NCBI RefSeq assembly: GCF_015704865.1
Contig: NZ_JADQTO010000004.1
Location: 260,755 to 324,754, forward strand
DNA from: Actinoplanes aureus
GTDB taxonomy: Bacteria > Actinomycetota > Actinomycetes > Mycobacteriales > Micromonosporaceae
Reading direction: 5' to 3'
Length of the DNA: 64,000 nucleotides
Positions 16,490 to 26,571 of the stretch are shown here, piece after piece. Both the position numbers and the translations under genes were made by a program. Each line of letters starts with the position of its first letter. Position 1 is the stretch's first letter. The notes beneath the pieces were generated by a model. That model ran no database searches and had not been told where the DNA came from. It saw only the letters and a program-made list of their open reading frames with translations.

Positions 16490-17593
16490 TCCGATCGCCC
16501 GGCGTGCCTCGTCGGCGATCTCCAGTTCCTCCTCGGTCGGCACCACACAGACCGTGATCGGCGTGCCGTCCGGGGAGATGATCAGCTCGTTGCGCGCGTT
16601 GCGGTCGGGGTCGACCGCGATGCCCAGCGCCTCCAGGCCGGTGAGCGTGCCGGCCCGCACGGGCGGCGAGTTCTCCCCGATCCCGGCGGTGAACGTGATC
16701 GCGTCGACCCGGCCGAGTACGGCCAGGTAGGCGCCGACGTACTCGCGGAGCCGCCGGTAGTAGACGTCGAGGGTGAGCGCGGCCTGCTGGTCGCCGGCGG
16801 CGCGGCGCTCCTGCACGGTACGCATGTCGTTGTCGCCGGCCAGCCCGAGCAGACCGGACCGGCGGGTGAGCGTGTCCTCGATCTCGTCGAGCGACAGCCC
16901 GGCGACCCGGTGCAGGTGGAAGACCAGGCTCGGGTCGATGTCACCCGATCGGGTGCCCATCACCAGGCCACTGAGCGGGGTCATCCCCATCGACGTGGCG
17001 ACGCTCCGGCCGCCGCGGACCGCGGTCGCGCTCGCGCCGTTGCCGAGATGCAGGGTGATGACGTTGGTCTCGGTGACCGGTTTGCCCAGCAGGCGGGCGG
17101 TCTCCCGGGACACGTACGCGTGCGACGTGCCGTGAAACCCGTACCGCCGCAGGCCCCAGCGGCTCGCCAGGTCCCGATCGATCGCCCAGAGCACCCCCTC
17201 GGGCGGGATGGTCGAGTGGAACGCGGTGTCGAAGACGGCCACCTGCGGCACGTCCGGCAGCAGCTTGCGGGCGACGTCGATGCCGGTCAGCGCGGCCGGG
17301 TTGTGCAGCGGCGCGAGCGGGACCAGCTCCTCGATCGTGGCGACCACCTCGTCGTTGATCACGGTCGAAGCGGTGAACCGGTCACCGCCGTGCACCACGC
17401 GGTGCCCGACCACGGCCAGCCCGGTCAGGTCCACGGTGTCCATCAGCCGCTGCAGCGCCTCGCGGTGGTCCGCCGCGTCGCCGCCGTCCTCGCCGATCCG
17501 CTGGATCAGGCCCTTGGCCAGCACCTCGGAGCCGTCGAAGAGCCGGTAGCGCAGCGACGACGAGCCGCTGTTCAGAACCAGAACCCGGGTCAT
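16478..17593 (-). CDS. ackA: Acetate kinase
   Basis: A 371-aa ASKHA-fold kinase that interconverts acetate + ATP and acetyl phosphate + ADP. Signatures: VLVLNSGSSSLRYRLF at the N-terminus, VGHRVVHGGDRF, VFDTAFHST, RRYGFHGTSHAYVS, HLGNGASATAVRGGRSVATSMGMTPLSGL (shown here only as positions about 193-222), and FTAGIGENSP. It is coupled to pta: the pta stop and the ackA start overlap in ATGA (17590-17593). Confidence 0.97.
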   Translation of the reverse strand: MTRVLVLNSGSSSLRYRLFDGSEVLAKGLIQRIGEDGGDAADHREALQRLMDTVDLTGLAVVGHRVVHGGDRFTASTVINDEVVATIEELVPLAPLHNPAALTGIDVARKLLPDVPQVAVFDTAFHSTIPPEGVLWAIDRDLASRWGLRRYGFHGTSHAYVSRETARLLGKPVTETNVITLHLGNGASATAVRGGRSVATSMGMTPLSGLVMGTRSGDIDPSLVFHLHRVAGLSLDEIEDTLTRRSGLLGLAGDNDMRTVQERRAAGDQQAALTLDVYYRRLREYVGAYLAVLGRVDAITFTAGIGENSPPVRAGTLTGLEALGIAVDPDRNARNELIISPDGTPITVCVVPTEEELEIADEARRAIGSES

Positions 17594-19662
17594 CTCGCTC
17601 CCGCCTGGATGGCCGTGATGGCGACCGTGTTGACGATGTCCTTGACCGTCGCACCGCGGGACAGGTCGTTGACCGGTCGCCGGAGCCCCTGCATCACCGG
17701 GCCGACGGCCACCGCGTTCGCCGATCGCTGGACCGCCTTGTACGTGTTGTTGCCCGTGTTGAGGTCGGGGAACACGAAGACGGTGGCCTTGCCCGCCACG
17801 ACGCTGCCGGGCAGTTTCGCGGCGGCGACGGCCGGGTCGATCGCCGCGTCGTACTGGATCGGGCCCTCGACCGGCAGGTCGGGACGCCGCTCCCGGACCA
17901 GGGCGGTGGCCGCGGCGACCTTGTCCACGTCGGCGCCCGAGCCGGAGCTGCCCGTCGAATACGAGAGCATCGCCACCCGGGGCTCGATGCCGAACGCCGC
18001 CGCGGTCCGCGCCGAGGAGAGCGCGATGTCGGCGAGCTGGGCGGCGTCCGGGTCGGGGTTGACCGCGCAGTCGCCGTAGACCAGCACCCGGTCGGCGAGC
18101 AGCATGAAGAACACGCTGGACGCGACCGACAGCCCGGGCACCGTCTTGATGATCTCGAAGGCGGGCCGGATGGTCGCGGCCGTCGTGTGGGTCGCGCCGG
18201 AGACCATGCCGTCGGCCAGCCCGGCGGCGACCATCATGGTGCCGAAGTAGTTGACGTCGCGGACCACGTCGTACGCCAGGTCGAGCGTCACACCGCGGTG
18301 TTTGCGCAGCTCGGCGTAGCGGCCGGCGAAGTCCTCCCGCCACTGGCTGGTCGCCGGGTCGACCAGCCGCGCTCCGCCGATCTCCGCGCCGATCTCGCGG
18401 GCCCGCCGGTTGATCTCGTCCGGGTCGCCGAGCAGCGTCAGGTCGGCGACCCCGCGGCGCAGCAGCGTCTCGGTGGCGCGCAGAATCCGCTCCTCGGTGC
18501 CCTCCGGCAGCACCAGGTGGCGGCGGTCGGCGCGGGCCTTCTCGATCAGATCGTTCTCGAACATCAGCGGGGTGACCCGGCTGGAGCGGGCCACGTCCAG
18601 CAGGCCGGTCAGCTCGGCGGTGTCCACGTTCTCCTCGAAGACGCCGAGCGCCGCGTCCACCTTGCGGGGTGTGCTGAGTTGCGCCTCGATGCGGCCGGCC
18701 GCGGAGATCGTGTGGTAGCTGTCGCCCTTGGCGATGACGATGGCCAGGCCGGTGTTGAGACGCTCGATGACGCGCACCGCCCGGTCGTCGGGCGGCTCGC
18801 CGAGGGTGAGCATCAGGCCGGCCAGCGTGACCGTGCCGGCGGCGTGCGCGGCGCTCGCGGCGACGAGCAGGTCGGCCCGGTCGCCCGGGGTGATCAGCAG
18901 CGCGCCCTCGGTCAGGTGCTCCAGAACGGTCGGCACCTGGGCGGCGCCGACCACGTAGTCGAGCACGTCCCGGTCGAGGGCACCAGGTGTGCCGGAGAAG
19001 ACCGTGGCGTCCAGCGCGGCGGCCACCTCGCCCACGGTGGGGGCGGCGATCACCGGCACCTCCGGCACCGCCCAGAACGGCACCGGCAACCCGTCCGGCA
19101 CGCCGCCGGCGGCGGCTGCCGGCACCCGGTTGGCGATCACCGCGACCACGGTCGCGCCTAAATCATCAAGTGAGTGGTACGCACTACGCGCGGACGCCGC
19201 GAGCGACTCCGCGCTCCGGCCCTCGCCGCTGACCACGGAAACCACGACGCTGCCGAACTCGGTCGCGAGCCGGGCGTTGAAGGCCAGCTCGCGGGGCAGC
19301 TCCTCGCGGCCCTCCGCCGGCTTGTCGGCGAAGTCGCTGCCGATCACCACGACCGCGGAGCACTGCCGCTCGATCGCCCGGTATCGCTCCACGATCCGGC
19401 CGATCAGCTCCTCCCGGCGGTCGTCGGCGATCAGCGCGGACGCCTCGGCGATGGTGGCGCCGTACGACTCGTCGTAGCCCACCGGGCCGGGATAGCGCTC
19501 GCGCAGCATGGTGAGCAGGGAGTCCCGGCCGTTGCCGGACACCAGCGGGCGGAACACGCCGACCCGCGCCACCTGCCGGGAGAGCAGCTCGACGATGCCG
19601 AGAGCCACGGTCCCCTTGCCGACACCCGGGCCCAAACCCGCTACGTACACACTGCGCGCCAC
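17590..19662 (-). CDS. pta: Phosphate acetyltransferase, long form
   Basis: A 690-aa protein. The N-terminal part (about 1-350) is a P-loop DRTGG/BioD-like regulatory region starting SVYVAGLGPGVGKGT, and the C-terminal 330 residues are the PTA catalytic domain (LVLPEGTEERILRATE, VSGATHTTAATIRPAF, MLSYSTGSSG, FPDLNTGNNTYKAVQRS). It converts acetyl-CoA and phosphate to acetyl phosphate for AckA. The GTG at 19662 lies 7 bases after TAGGTT (19675-19670), which could act as a -10 element and give a leaderless transcript; an upstream in-frame start at 19749 would add 29 poorly conserved residues. Confidence 0.93.
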   Translation of the reverse strand: MARSVYVAGLGPGVGKGTVALGIVELLSRQVARVGVFRPLVSGNGRDSLLTMLRERYPGPVGYDESYGATIAEASALIADDRREELIGRIVERYRAIERQCSAVVVIGSDFADKPAEGREELPRELAFNARLATEFGSVVVSVVSGEGRSAESLAASARSAYHSLDDLGATVVAVIANRVPAAAAGGVPDGLPVPFWAVPEVPVIAAPTVGEVAAALDATVFSGTPGALDRDVLDYVVGAAQVPTVLEHLTEGALLITPGDRADLLVAASAAHAAGTVTLAGLMLTLGEPPDDRAVRVIERLNTGLAIVIAKGDSYHTISAAGRIEAQLSTPRKVDAALGVFEENVDTAELTGLLDVARSSRVTPLMFENDLIEKARADRRHLVLPEGTEERILRATETLLRRGVADLTLLGDPDEINRRAREIGAEIGGARLVDPATSQWREDFAGRYAELRKHRGVTLDLAYDVVRDVNYFGTMMVAAGLADGMVSGATHTTAATIRPAFEIIKTVPGLSVASSVFFMLLADRVLVYGDCAVNPDPDAAQLADIALSSARTAAAFGIEPRVAMLSYSTGSSGSGADVDKVAAATALVRERRPDLPVEGPIQYDAAIDPAVAAAKLPGSVVAGKATVFVFPDLNTGNNTYKAVQRSANAVAVGPVMQGLRRPVNDLSRGATVKDIVNTVAITAIQAGAR

Positions 19663-19787
19663 GAGCTTCAACCTACCGGCCGGACGTCGGTCAGGCCGGG
19701 CCGAAAGTCCCGTCTTGTAGATGACTCCTGTCACGTGCACACTGGGCATGCGTCAAGGTGGCGCATGTCAACTTCGGGGGAGGTCGC

Positions 19788-20117
19788 ATGGGCTGGCAGA
19801 TCGACGAGAGGATCAAGGCGCTGGAAGATCGGGCCAGGATGCAGCAGGATGGGCTGGTGATGGCGATCGGCACCCATCTGGAGTCGGTGAACAATCACTT
19901 CGAGAGTCATGGGCGGCGCTTGGACGCCGTCGAAGCCAGGCTGGAATCCATGGACGCCAGGTTCGATGCCATGGACGGTCGATTCGATGCCGTGGATGCC
20001 AGGTTTGATGCCGTGGACGGCAGACTCGGCCTCATCGACGAGCGCATGGCCAGGTTCTCCGGTTCGCTGGACACGCTGATCGAGCTGTTGCGGCCACGCG
20101 TGGCGCAGGAGGGCTGA
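19788..20117 (+). CDS. Coiled-coil protein with tandem heptad repeats
   Basis: A 109-aa protein, entirely predicted coiled coil. Residues about 43-85 consist of repeating 7-residue units of the form RFDAVDA/RFDAMDG/RLGLID, encoded by near-identical 21-bp DNA units, so it has grown by unit duplication. It has no signal peptide or membrane segment. The ATG at 19788 has an excellent GGGGGAGG ribosome site 5 bases upstream; upstream starts are not supported. Short coiled-coil proteins of this kind occur as phage and chromosomal proteins of unknown function. Confidence 0.75.
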   Translation: MGWQIDERIKALEDRARMQQDGLVMAIGTHLESVNNHFESHGRRLDAVEARLESMDARFDAMDGRFDAVDARFDAVDGRLGLIDERMARFSGSLDTLIELLRPRVAQEG

Positions 20118-20120
20118 GGA

Positions 20121-20297
20121 TTACTCCTCGTCCTCGTCGTCGCGGGCGAGCCAGGTCGCGAAACGCTCGATCGGGGTCTCGAACTCGGGGTTGAGGTCGA
20201 CGAAGGTGCGCAGCTGCTCGCCGAGCCACTCCAGGGTCACGGTCTCCTGGCCGCGCCGTTCGACCAGTTCCTCGATGCCACGATCGGTGAAGTACAT
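20121..20297 (-). CDS. DUF6104-type small conserved protein
   Basis: A 58-aa acidic protein beginning MYFTDRGIEELVERRG and ending in an acidic tail (LARDDEDEE). It matches a highly conserved actinobacterial small protein that is regularly found next to kgd. Function unknown; no membrane or metal motif. The ATG at 20297 is only 6 bases past TACTAT (20309-20304 on the minus strand), suggesting leaderless transcription from a promoter lying inside the kgd terminator tail. Confidence 0.9.
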   Translation of the reverse strand: MYFTDRGIEELVERRGQETVTLEWLGEQLRTFVDLNPEFETPIERFATWLARDDEDEE

Positions 20298-20312
20298 GAG
20301 CGGATAGTAAAA

Positions 20313-20342
20313 GGGGGCGCCCCGCCGCAGCGGAGCGCCCCC
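20313..20342 (-). terminator. Rho-independent terminator of kgd
   Basis: GGGGGCGC (20313-20320) pairs with GCGCCCCC (20335-20342), followed on the minus strand by TTTTACTAT, 13 bases beyond the kgd stop. Confidence 0.8.
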
Positions 20343-20355
20343 TCTCACCGTGTGC

Positions 20356-23300
20356 TCACGGACGCGGCAGCGACGCCTCGACCAGCGCGGCCTGCTCGGC
20401 CTCGTGCATCTTCGCCGAGCCCACCGCCGGGGCCGCCGCGGCCGGGCGGGAGATCCGCCGCAGCCGTACGCCCTCTAGGTGCTCCAGCAGGTTGAGCGCC
20501 ACGAACGACCAGGCACCCTGGTTGGCCGGCTCCTCCTGCACCCAGGCGAAGTCCTCGGCGTTCGGGTACTGCCCCAGCACCGCCTTCAGCTCCTCGACGG
20601 GCAGCGGGTAGATCTGCTCCATCCGGATGATCGCGGTGTCGGTGATGCCCCGCTCCGCCCGGGCCTGGAACAGGTCGTAGTAGACCTTGCCGGAGCAGAG
20701 CAGGACCCGCTTCACCGAGCCGGCGTCGAGCGGCGTGCCGTTGACCCCGCCGTCGCCGAGCACCGGCTGGAACGTGCCCTGGGTGAAGTCGTTGACCTGC
20801 GACACCGCCAGCTTGTGGCGCAGCAGCGACTTCGGCGAGAAGACCACCAGCGGCTTGCGCTTGCTGGACAGGGCCTGGCGGCGCAGCAGGTGGAAGTAGT
20901 TCGCCGGGGTGGTCGGGTTGGCCACCCGCATGTTGTCCTGCGCGCAGAGCTGGAGGAACCGCTCGGGACGGCCGGACGAGTGGTCCGGGCCCTGGCCCTC
21001 CATGCCGTGCGGGAGCAGCAGCACCAGCGACGACTGCTGGCCCCACTTCACCTCGCCGGAGGAGAGGAACTCGTCGACGATCGACTGGGCGCCGTTGACG
21101 AAGTCACCGAACTGGGCCTCCCAGAGGACCAGCGCGTCCGGGTTCTCCACCGAGTAGCCGTACTCGAAGCCCATCGCCGCGTACTCCGACAGCAGCGAGT
21201 CGTGCACGAAGAACCGGGCGTTGCCGGTGATCATCGAGCTGAGCGGCAGGAAGTCCTTGCCGGTCTTCGAGTCGACGATGGCGGCGTGCCGGGAGGTGAA
21301 CGTGCCCCGCCGGGAGTCCTGGCCGGCGAGCCGGACCGTGACGCCCTGGTTGAGCAGCGAGCCGAAGGCGATCAGCTCGCCGAAGCCCCAGTCGATGCCG
21401 CCGTCGGTGGACATCTTGGCCCGCCGGTCGAGCAGCTGCTGGACCCGCTTGTGCGGCGTGAAGCCCTCGGGCAGCTCGACGTGTGCCTGGCCGACCGCGC
21501 GCACCACGCTCGGGTCGACCGCGGTCTCCGCCTCGGGCTCCGGTTGCTCGGAGAGGAAGTTCGGCCGCGGCGGGGTGCCGGCGGTGTCCCGGGTCGCCTT
21601 GAAGACCTCCTCAAGCCGGCCCTGGTAGTCGCGCAGCTGCTCCTCGGCCTCCTGCACAGTGATGTCACCGCGGCCGATCAGCTCCTCGGTGTAGAGCTTC
21701 CGGACGCTGCGCTTGGTGTCGATGATCTGGTACATCCGCGGGTTGGTCATCGACGGGTCGTCGCCCTCGTTGTGACCGCGGCGGCGGTAGCAGATCATGT
21801 CGATCACGACGTCCTTGTTGAACGCCTGGCGGTACTCGAACGCCAGCTTGGCGACCCGGACCACGGCCTCGGGGTCGTCACCGTTCACGTGGAAGATCGG
21901 CGCCTGGATCATCCGGGCGACGTCGGTCGAGTACATCGAGGAGCGGCTGTACTCCGGCGCGGTGGTGAAGCCGACCTGGTTGTTCACGATCACGTGGACC
22001 GTGCCACCGGTGCGGTAACCGCGCAGCTGCGACAGATTCAGCGTCTCGGCGACCACGCCCTGGCCGGCGAACGCGGCGTCGCCGTGCACCAGCACCGGCA
22101 GCACCGTGTAGCCGTGCAGGCCCAGGTCCAGGCGGTCCTGCTTGGCGCGGACGATGCCCTCCAGCACCGGGTCCACGGCCTCCAGGTGGGACGGGTTGGC
22201 GACGACGCTGACCGTGGTCGCGTGCTCGCCGTCCGGCGTCGTGTACTTGCCGGTCTGGCCCAGGTGGTACTTGACGTCACCGGAGCCGTGCGCCGACCGC
22301 GGGTCCATCTGACCCTCGAACTCGTTGAAGATCTTCTCGTACGGCTTGCCGACGATGTTGGTGAGCACGTTGAGGCGGCCGCGGTGGGCCATGCCGATCA
22401 CCATCTCGTCGAGACCGGCCTCGGCCGACGACTGCAGGACCGCGTCCAGCAGCGGGATCAGCGACTCGCCGCCCTCCAGCGAGAACCGCTTCTGCCCGAC
22501 GTACTTGGTCTGCAGGAACGTCTCGAAGGCCTCGCCGGCGTTCAGCCGGTGCAGGATGTGCTTCTGCTCCTCGGTGTCCGGCTTCGTGTACTTGACCTCG
22601 ATGCGCTCCTGGACCCAGCGGCGCTCCTCGGGGTCCTGGATGTGCATGTACTCGATGCCGATCCGGCGGCAGTAGCTGTCCCGCAGCACGCCGAGCACGT
22701 CACGCAGCTTCATCTTCTGCTTGCCGGCGAAGCCGCCGACCGGGAACGTCCGGTCCAGGTCCCACAGGGTCAGCCCGTGCTGGAGCACGTCCAGGTCGGG
22801 GTGCTTGCGGATGGTGAACTCGAGCGGGTCGGTGTCGGCCATCAGGTGACCGCGCACCCGGTACGCGTGGATCAGCTCCACCACCCGGGCGGCCTTGTCG
22901 ATCTGCCCCTCGGAGGTACGGGCGACGTCACGCACCCAGCGCACCGGCTCGTACGGGATCCGCAGCGCGGTGAAGATCTCGTCGTAGAAGCCGTGCTGGC
23001 CGAGCAGCAGCTCGTGCATCACCTTGAGGAACTCGCCGGACTGCGCGCCCTGGATGACCCGGTGGTCGTACGTGCTGGTCAGCGTGGTGACCTTGCTGAC
23101 GCCGTGCTCGGCCAGGGTCTCGTCGCTCATCCCGGAGTACGGTGCCGGGTACTCCATCGCGCCGACGCCGATGATCGCGCTCTGCCCGTTCATCAGGCGC
23201 GGGATGGAGTGCACGGTGCCGATGCCGCCGGGGTTGGTCAGCGAGATCGTCGTGCCGGAGTAGTCCTCCATGGTCAGCTCGTTGCGGCGGGCGCGCCGGA

Positions 23301-24099
23301 CCACGTCCTCGTACGCCTGCCAGAACTGCCGGAAATCCATCGTCTCGCAGTTCTTGATGGACGGCACGACAAGCGTGCGGGAACCGTCCTTCTTGGCGAG
23401 GTCGATCGCGATGCCGAGGTTGACGTGCTCGGGCTGGACCAGCGCCGGCTTGCCGTCGATCTCGGCGTACGAGTTGTTCATCTCCGGGTGGGCGACGACC
23501 GCCCGGATCAGCGCCCAGCCGATCAGGTGGGTGAAGCTGACCTTGCCACCACGGCCACGGGAGAGGTGGTTGTTGATGACGATGCGGTTGTCCACCATGA
23601 GCTTCGCCGGGACCGCGCGCACCGACGTGGCGGTGGGCACCTCGAGCGAGGTCTCCATGTTCTGCACGATCTTGGCGGCGACACCGCGGAGCGTGGTGGT
23701 CTTCGCGCCGTCCAGCGACGGTTTGGCGGCGGGCTTCTCGGCGGCGGGCTTGGCCGCCGCGGGAGCCGGCTTCGCGGCGGGTGCGGGCGGGGTCACCGGC
23801 TTGGCCGGGGCCACCGAGGCCGCGGCGGGCGCGTCGGTGCCCGCCTTGGCGGCGGTCGCGGTCGCGTTTGCCGCTTTCGCCTCGTCCGGCGTCGCGATCG
23901 AACCCGTGGCCATCGCCGGCTTGTAGTCCGCGAAGAAATCGTGCCAGGCAGGGTCGACACTGGTCGGGTCGGACAGGTATCGCTGGTACATCTCGTCGAC
24001 GATCCACTCGTTGGGACCGAAGTCCGCGAGTGGATTGTCTTGCGAAGTCTGCTGCGTCGACACTGCCGCGTTCGCCTCTTTCACCGTGTTTGTCATCAC
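20356..24099 (-). CDS. kgd: Multifunctional 2-oxoglutarate dehydrogenase/decarboxylase
   Basis: A 1247-aa actinobacterial fusion: an N-terminal segment (1-40, the mobile docking region), a Pro/Ala-rich linker (60-130), a 2-oxoacid acyltransferase (E2o) core without lipoyl domain (about 135-365, with [16 protein letters not shown] carrying the catalytic His) and a ThDP-dependent E1o domain (about 385-1247; [43 protein letters not shown]). It decarboxylates 2-oxoglutarate in the TCA cycle together with DlaT and Lpd. GTG (24099) is directly followed by ATG (24096); GGAG 7 bases before the GTG makes it slightly favoured. Control by the FHA protein GarA is known elsewhere; an FHA protein lies at 37835 but is unrelated in layout. 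Confidence 0.97.
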   Translation of the reverse strand: MMTNTVKEANAAVSTQQTSQDNPLADFGPNEWIVDEMYQRYLSDPTSVDPAWHDFFADYKPAMATGSIATPDEAKAANATATAAKAGTDAPAAASVAPAKPVTPPAPAAKPAPAAAKPAAEKPAAKPSLDGAKTTTLRGVAAKIVQNMETSLEVPTATSVRAVPAKLMVDNRIVINNHLSRGRGGKVSFTHLIGWALIRAVVAHPEMNNSYAEIDGKPALVQPEHVNLGIAIDLAKKDGSRTLVVPSIKNCETMDFRQFWQAYEDVVRRARRNELTMEDYSGTTISLTNPGGIGTVHSIPRLMNGQSAIIGVGAMEYPAPYSGMSDETLAEHGVSKVTTLTSTYDHRVIQGAQSGEFLKVMHELLLGQHGFYDEIFTALRIPYEPVRWVRDVARTSEGQIDKAARVVELIHAYRVRGHLMADTDPLEFTIRKHPDLDVLQHGLTLWDLDRTFPVGGFAGKQKMKLRDVLGVLRDSYCRRIGIEYMHIQDPEERRWVQERIEVKYTKPDTEEQKHILHRLNAGEAFETFLQTKYVGQKRFSLEGGESLIPLLDAVLQSSAEAGLDEMVIGMAHRGRLNVLTNIVGKPYEKIFNEFEGQMDPRSAHGSGDVKYHLGQTGKYTTPDGEHATTVSVVANPSHLEAVDPVLEGIVRAKQDRLDLGLHGYTVLPVLVHGDAAFAGQGVVAETLNLSQLRGYRTGGTVHVIVNNQVGFTTAPEYSRSSMYSTDVARMIQAPIFHVNGDDPEAVVRVAKLAFEYRQAFNKDVVIDMICYRRRGHNEGDDPSMTNPRMYQIIDTKRSVRKLYTEELIGRGDITVQEAEEQLRDYQGRLEEVFKATRDTAGTPPRPNFLSEQPEPEAETAVDPSVVRAVGQAHVELPEGFTPHKRVQQLLDRRAKMSTDGGIDWGFGELIAFGSLLNQGVTVRLAGQDSRRGTFTSRHAAIVDSKTGKDFLPLSSMITGNARFFVHDSLLSEYAAMGFEYGYSVENPDALVLWEAQFGDFVNGAQSIVDEFLSSGEVKWGQQSSLVLLLPHGMEGQGPDHSSGRPERFLQLCAQDNMRVANPTTPANYFHLLRRQALSSKRKPLVVFSPKSLLRHKLAVSQVNDFTQGTFQPVLGDGGVNGTPLDAGSVKRVLLCSGKVYYDLFQARAERGITDTAIIRMEQIYPLPVEELKAVLGQYPNAEDFAWVQEEPANQGAWSFVALNLLEHLEGVRLRRISRPAAAAPAVGSAKMHEAEQAALVEASLPRP

Positions 24100-24217
24100 G
24101 TGACTGCTCCGTCACGCGGGACGGGTAGGATTCGGTGTCCAGGCTACGCCGTGTCCGAGCGTCATCCGCTCGGACGTCCGCTCTGTGACCTACCCGGGCT
24201 GCACCCGCCGCCGCGAC

Positions 24218-24883
24218 CTACCTGGCCACCGCGATCCAGGTGGCTCGTGCGGACGCGAGACGACGCCCGTCGGGCCCGTACACCGTGGAGTCCACCGTCG
24301 CCTTCCGCCCGGCGATCTCGGACGCGGCGCCGACCACCACACACTCCGTCCCGGGTGCCGGCAGGGCGTCGACCCGGGCGGCGATCCGGCCCAGCACGTA
24401 CGCCTGGCCCCGGGCGATCGCGGCCCACCCGCCGGGACAGTCCAGCGCGGCCCACAGCGTCGGCACCGAGACCTCATCCGGAACCGTCCAGGGCGCCGCG
24501 GTACGCCCGTCCGGCAGGATCCCCGGGAAGATCTGCAGGCCGTCCTTGCCGGGCCGGCCCGGGCCGCAGACGAAGCAGGTGGGGAAGGGGTGCTCGGCGA
24601 AGCCGGGATAGCCGCGGGAGGCCTCGGCGGCCGTCGCGAGATCGACACCGGGGACGTCCTCGCCCACCTCGGCCGCGTCGCTCACCTCGGCGACCAGGGT
24701 GTCGCCGGCGTATACGGAGCCGTCGCGCAGCTCCAGACCGGTCTCCAGCGGCGGCGGGACGCGCAGCGTGACCTGGTAGGGCGGTCCACCGGTACGGGCG
24801 CCCGCGGCGACCGCGAAGACACCCGAGCACCAGCCGCCGTTGCCGGTGCCGGGAGGTCCGTTGAAGCGAGCCGGAATCAGCAT
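24218..24883 (-). CDS. Hotdog-fold thioesterase-like protein
   Basis: A 221-aa protein that appears to be two fused hotdog domains, as in acyl-CoA thioesterase-related families. The first half is GNGGWCSGVFAVAAGA...YQVTLRVPPPLE and the second half holds WAALDCPGGWAAIARGQAYVLGR. A CFVCGPGRPGKDGLQIFPG insertion with two cysteines lies near 118-136. Active-site residues cannot be assigned. The ATG at 24883 has GAAGG 8 bases upstream; extending the frame further upstream gives a Cys- and Met-rich stretch that is not credible. Confidence 0.7.
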   Translation of the reverse strand: MLIPARFNGPPGTGNGGWCSGVFAVAAGARTGGPPYQVTLRVPPPLETGLELRDGSVYAGDTLVAEVSDAAEVGEDVPGVDLATAAEASRGYPGFAEHPFPTCFVCGPGRPGKDGLQIFPGILPDGRTAAPWTVPDEVSVPTLWAALDCPGGWAAIARGQAYVLGRIAARVDALPAPGTECVVVGAASEIAGRKATVDSTVYGPDGRRLASARATWIAVAR

Positions 24884-24976
24884 CCACCGACCTTCGCACA
24901 AGTCGTTCATCCAGCGGCCACACATACCAACCTGATCCGACATCCCATCGGCAGACATCGCCCTTACACAGATCTC

Positions 24977-25738
24977 ATGGCAGTTCTGATGACCGCCGCC
25001 GCACCCACCGGGACCAGCGGCTACACCCTGCTGCTCGCCGACGACGCGGGCCACGTCGAGGCCGCGCAGCGGCTACGGCACGACGTCTTCGCCGGAGAGC
25101 TCGGAGCCAACCTCCCCGGCGCCGCGAACGGCCTCGACGCCGACGACTTCGACGACTACTGCGACCACCTGATCGTCCGGGACGACGCCACCGGTGCCGT
25201 CGTGGGCACCTACCGGATGCTGCCGCCGCGCGCCGCCGAACTGGCCGGCCGCCGGTACGCCGACAGCGAGTTCGATCTCAGCGCGCTGCGTCCGCTGCGT
25301 GACCACCTGGTCGAGATCGGCCGGTCCTGCGTGCACCCGGACCACCGGTCCGGCGCCGTGGTCAACCTGATGTGGGCCGGCATCGCCCGCTACCTGCACC
25401 TCAACAACCTGCGCTGGCTGGGCGGCTGCGCCTCGGTGCCGCTCGCCGACGGTGGCCACGTCGCCGCCGGGGTACGCGCCCGGCTCAACGCCAAGCACCT
25501 CTCCCCGCCGGCCCTGCGGGTCCGCCCGCGCCGCCCCTGGCTGCCCGCGGACGACGTGGTCGCCGACCCCAGGGTGGCCGTTCCGCCGCTGCTCCGTGGT
25601 TACCTGCGGCTGGGCAGCTGGGTCTGCGGTGAGCCCGCCTACGACCCGGACTTCGACTGCGCCGATTTCTACGTGCTCTTCTCGATGGACCGGCTGGACC
25701 CCCGCTACCGCCGGCACTTCCTCGGCGCGACGCGATGA
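24977..25738 (+). CDS. olsB: OlsB-like ornithine N-acyltransferase (GNAT)
   Basis: A 253-aa GNAT protein of the ornithine-ACP acyltransferase type. Conserved blocks: RLRHDVFAGELGA (35-47), VGTYRMLPPRAA (74-85), EIGRSCVHPDHRSG (near 113-126), and VNLMWAGIARYL. It would transfer 3-hydroxyacyl from ACP to ornithine to make lyso-ornithine lipid. The ATG at 24977 lies 6 bases after TACACA (24965-24970) and may be leaderless; an ATG at 24989 is an alternative. Its stop overlaps the start of the next gene (ATGA), which encodes the second enzyme of the pathway. Confidence 0.87.
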   Translation: MAVLMTAAAPTGTSGYTLLLADDAGHVEAAQRLRHDVFAGELGANLPGAANGLDADDFDDYCDHLIVRDDATGAVVGTYRMLPPRAAELAGRRYADSEFDLSALRPLRDHLVEIGRSCVHPDHRSGAVVNLMWAGIARYLHLNNLRWLGGCASVPLADGGHVAAGVRARLNAKHLSPPALRVRPRRPWLPADDVVADPRVAVPPLLRGYLRLGSWVCGEPAYDPDFDCADFYVLFSMDRLDPRYRRHFLGATR

Positions 25739-26499
25739 ACTGGCAGCCCAGCTCGGCGTGCGGCGACCGGTGCCGGCCGGGCGGACACCCCGCCGCGGCA
25801 GCGGGGACGGCGCTGGTGCGGGTGGTGACGCTTCTCGGCGTACTCCTCGGGGGCCTGCTGCCGGCGGCCCTGCTCGGTGGCGGCGCGCTGCGCCGCCTGT
25901 CCCGTGCCATCCTCGCGGTTCTCGGGGTCCGGCTGGTGTGGCGCGGCCCGGTGCCGCGCCCGGGCTGCCTGCTGGTCTCCAACCACGTCTCCTGGCTGGA
26001 CATCGTGGCGCTGACCGCGGTGCTGCCGGTGCGGCTGGTGGCCAAGCACGACGTGCGGGCCTGGCCGGGCATCGGGGCGACGGCCGGCCGGTCCGGTGCG
26101 ATCTTCATCGATCGCACCCGGCCGCGTGCGCTGCCGCAGACGGTGGGCGAGGTCGCCGCGGCGCTGCGAGCCGGGCGGTCGGTCGCGGTCTTTCCGGAGG
26201 GTACGACCTACTGCGGCACCGAGCACGGCCAGTTCCGTCCGGCGCTCTTCCAAGCAGCGATCGACGCCGGTGCTCCGGTGGTCCCGATCTCGGTCGGGTA
26301 CGACTCGACCGAGGCGGCGTTCGTCGGCGAGGACACGCTCTGGGGTTCGGTGCTGCGGGTGGCCCACGTCCGGCGGCTGACGGTCACGCTGGTGGCCGCG
26401 CCGGCGCTGCGCCCGGAGGCCGGCGCCGACCGCCGGGTACTGGCCCGGGCGGCCCAGGCCAGCCTCGGCGGCGGGTCGGGGTATCGCCTGGCCGCGTGA
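25735..26499 (+). CDS. olsA: OlsA-like lysolipid acyltransferase (PlsC family)
   Basis: A 254-aa acyltransferase with the PlsC motifs: NHVSWLDI (about 82-89; motif I, NHX4D), FPEGTTYCG (about 160-168; motif III). One or two hydrophobic segments at residues 25-60 anchor it to the membrane. Coupled translation with olsB (ATGA) indicates that it O-acylates lyso-ornithine lipid. Actinomycetes make such phosphorus-free lipids during phosphate limitation. Confidence 0.88.
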   Translation: MNWQPSSACGDRCRPGGHPAAAAGTALVRVVTLLGVLLGGLLPAALLGGGALRRLSRAILAVLGVRLVWRGPVPRPGCLLVSNHVSWLDIVALTAVLPVRLVAKHDVRAWPGIGATAGRSGAIFIDRTRPRALPQTVGEVAAALRAGRSVAVFPEGTTYCGTEHGQFRPALFQAAIDAGAPVVPISVGYDSTEAAFVGEDTLWGSVLRVAHVRRLTVTLVAAPALRPEAGADRRVLARAAQASLGGGSGYRLAA

Positions 26500-26510
26500 T
26501 ATTCCCGCGC

Positions 26511-26529
26511 TCACAGAAAATTTTCAGGA
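26511..26529 (+). promoter_or_regulatory. Putative response-regulator site shared with htrA promoter
   Basis: tcacagaaaattttcagga, 43 bp upstream of the regulator start. The same 19-mer with three differences recurs at 28854-28872 in front of htrA. Two half-sites (TCACAG and TCAGG) suggest an OmpR-type operator. Confidence 0.5.
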
Positions 26530-26571
26530 AGCGTGCAGCCCCGGTGCAGCGGCCGGGGACACAATGGCCGC

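Noticed and set aside
20479..24771. Plus-strand open frame of 1430 codons opposite kgd
   Set aside because: Shadow frame of kgd with no recognisable domain.
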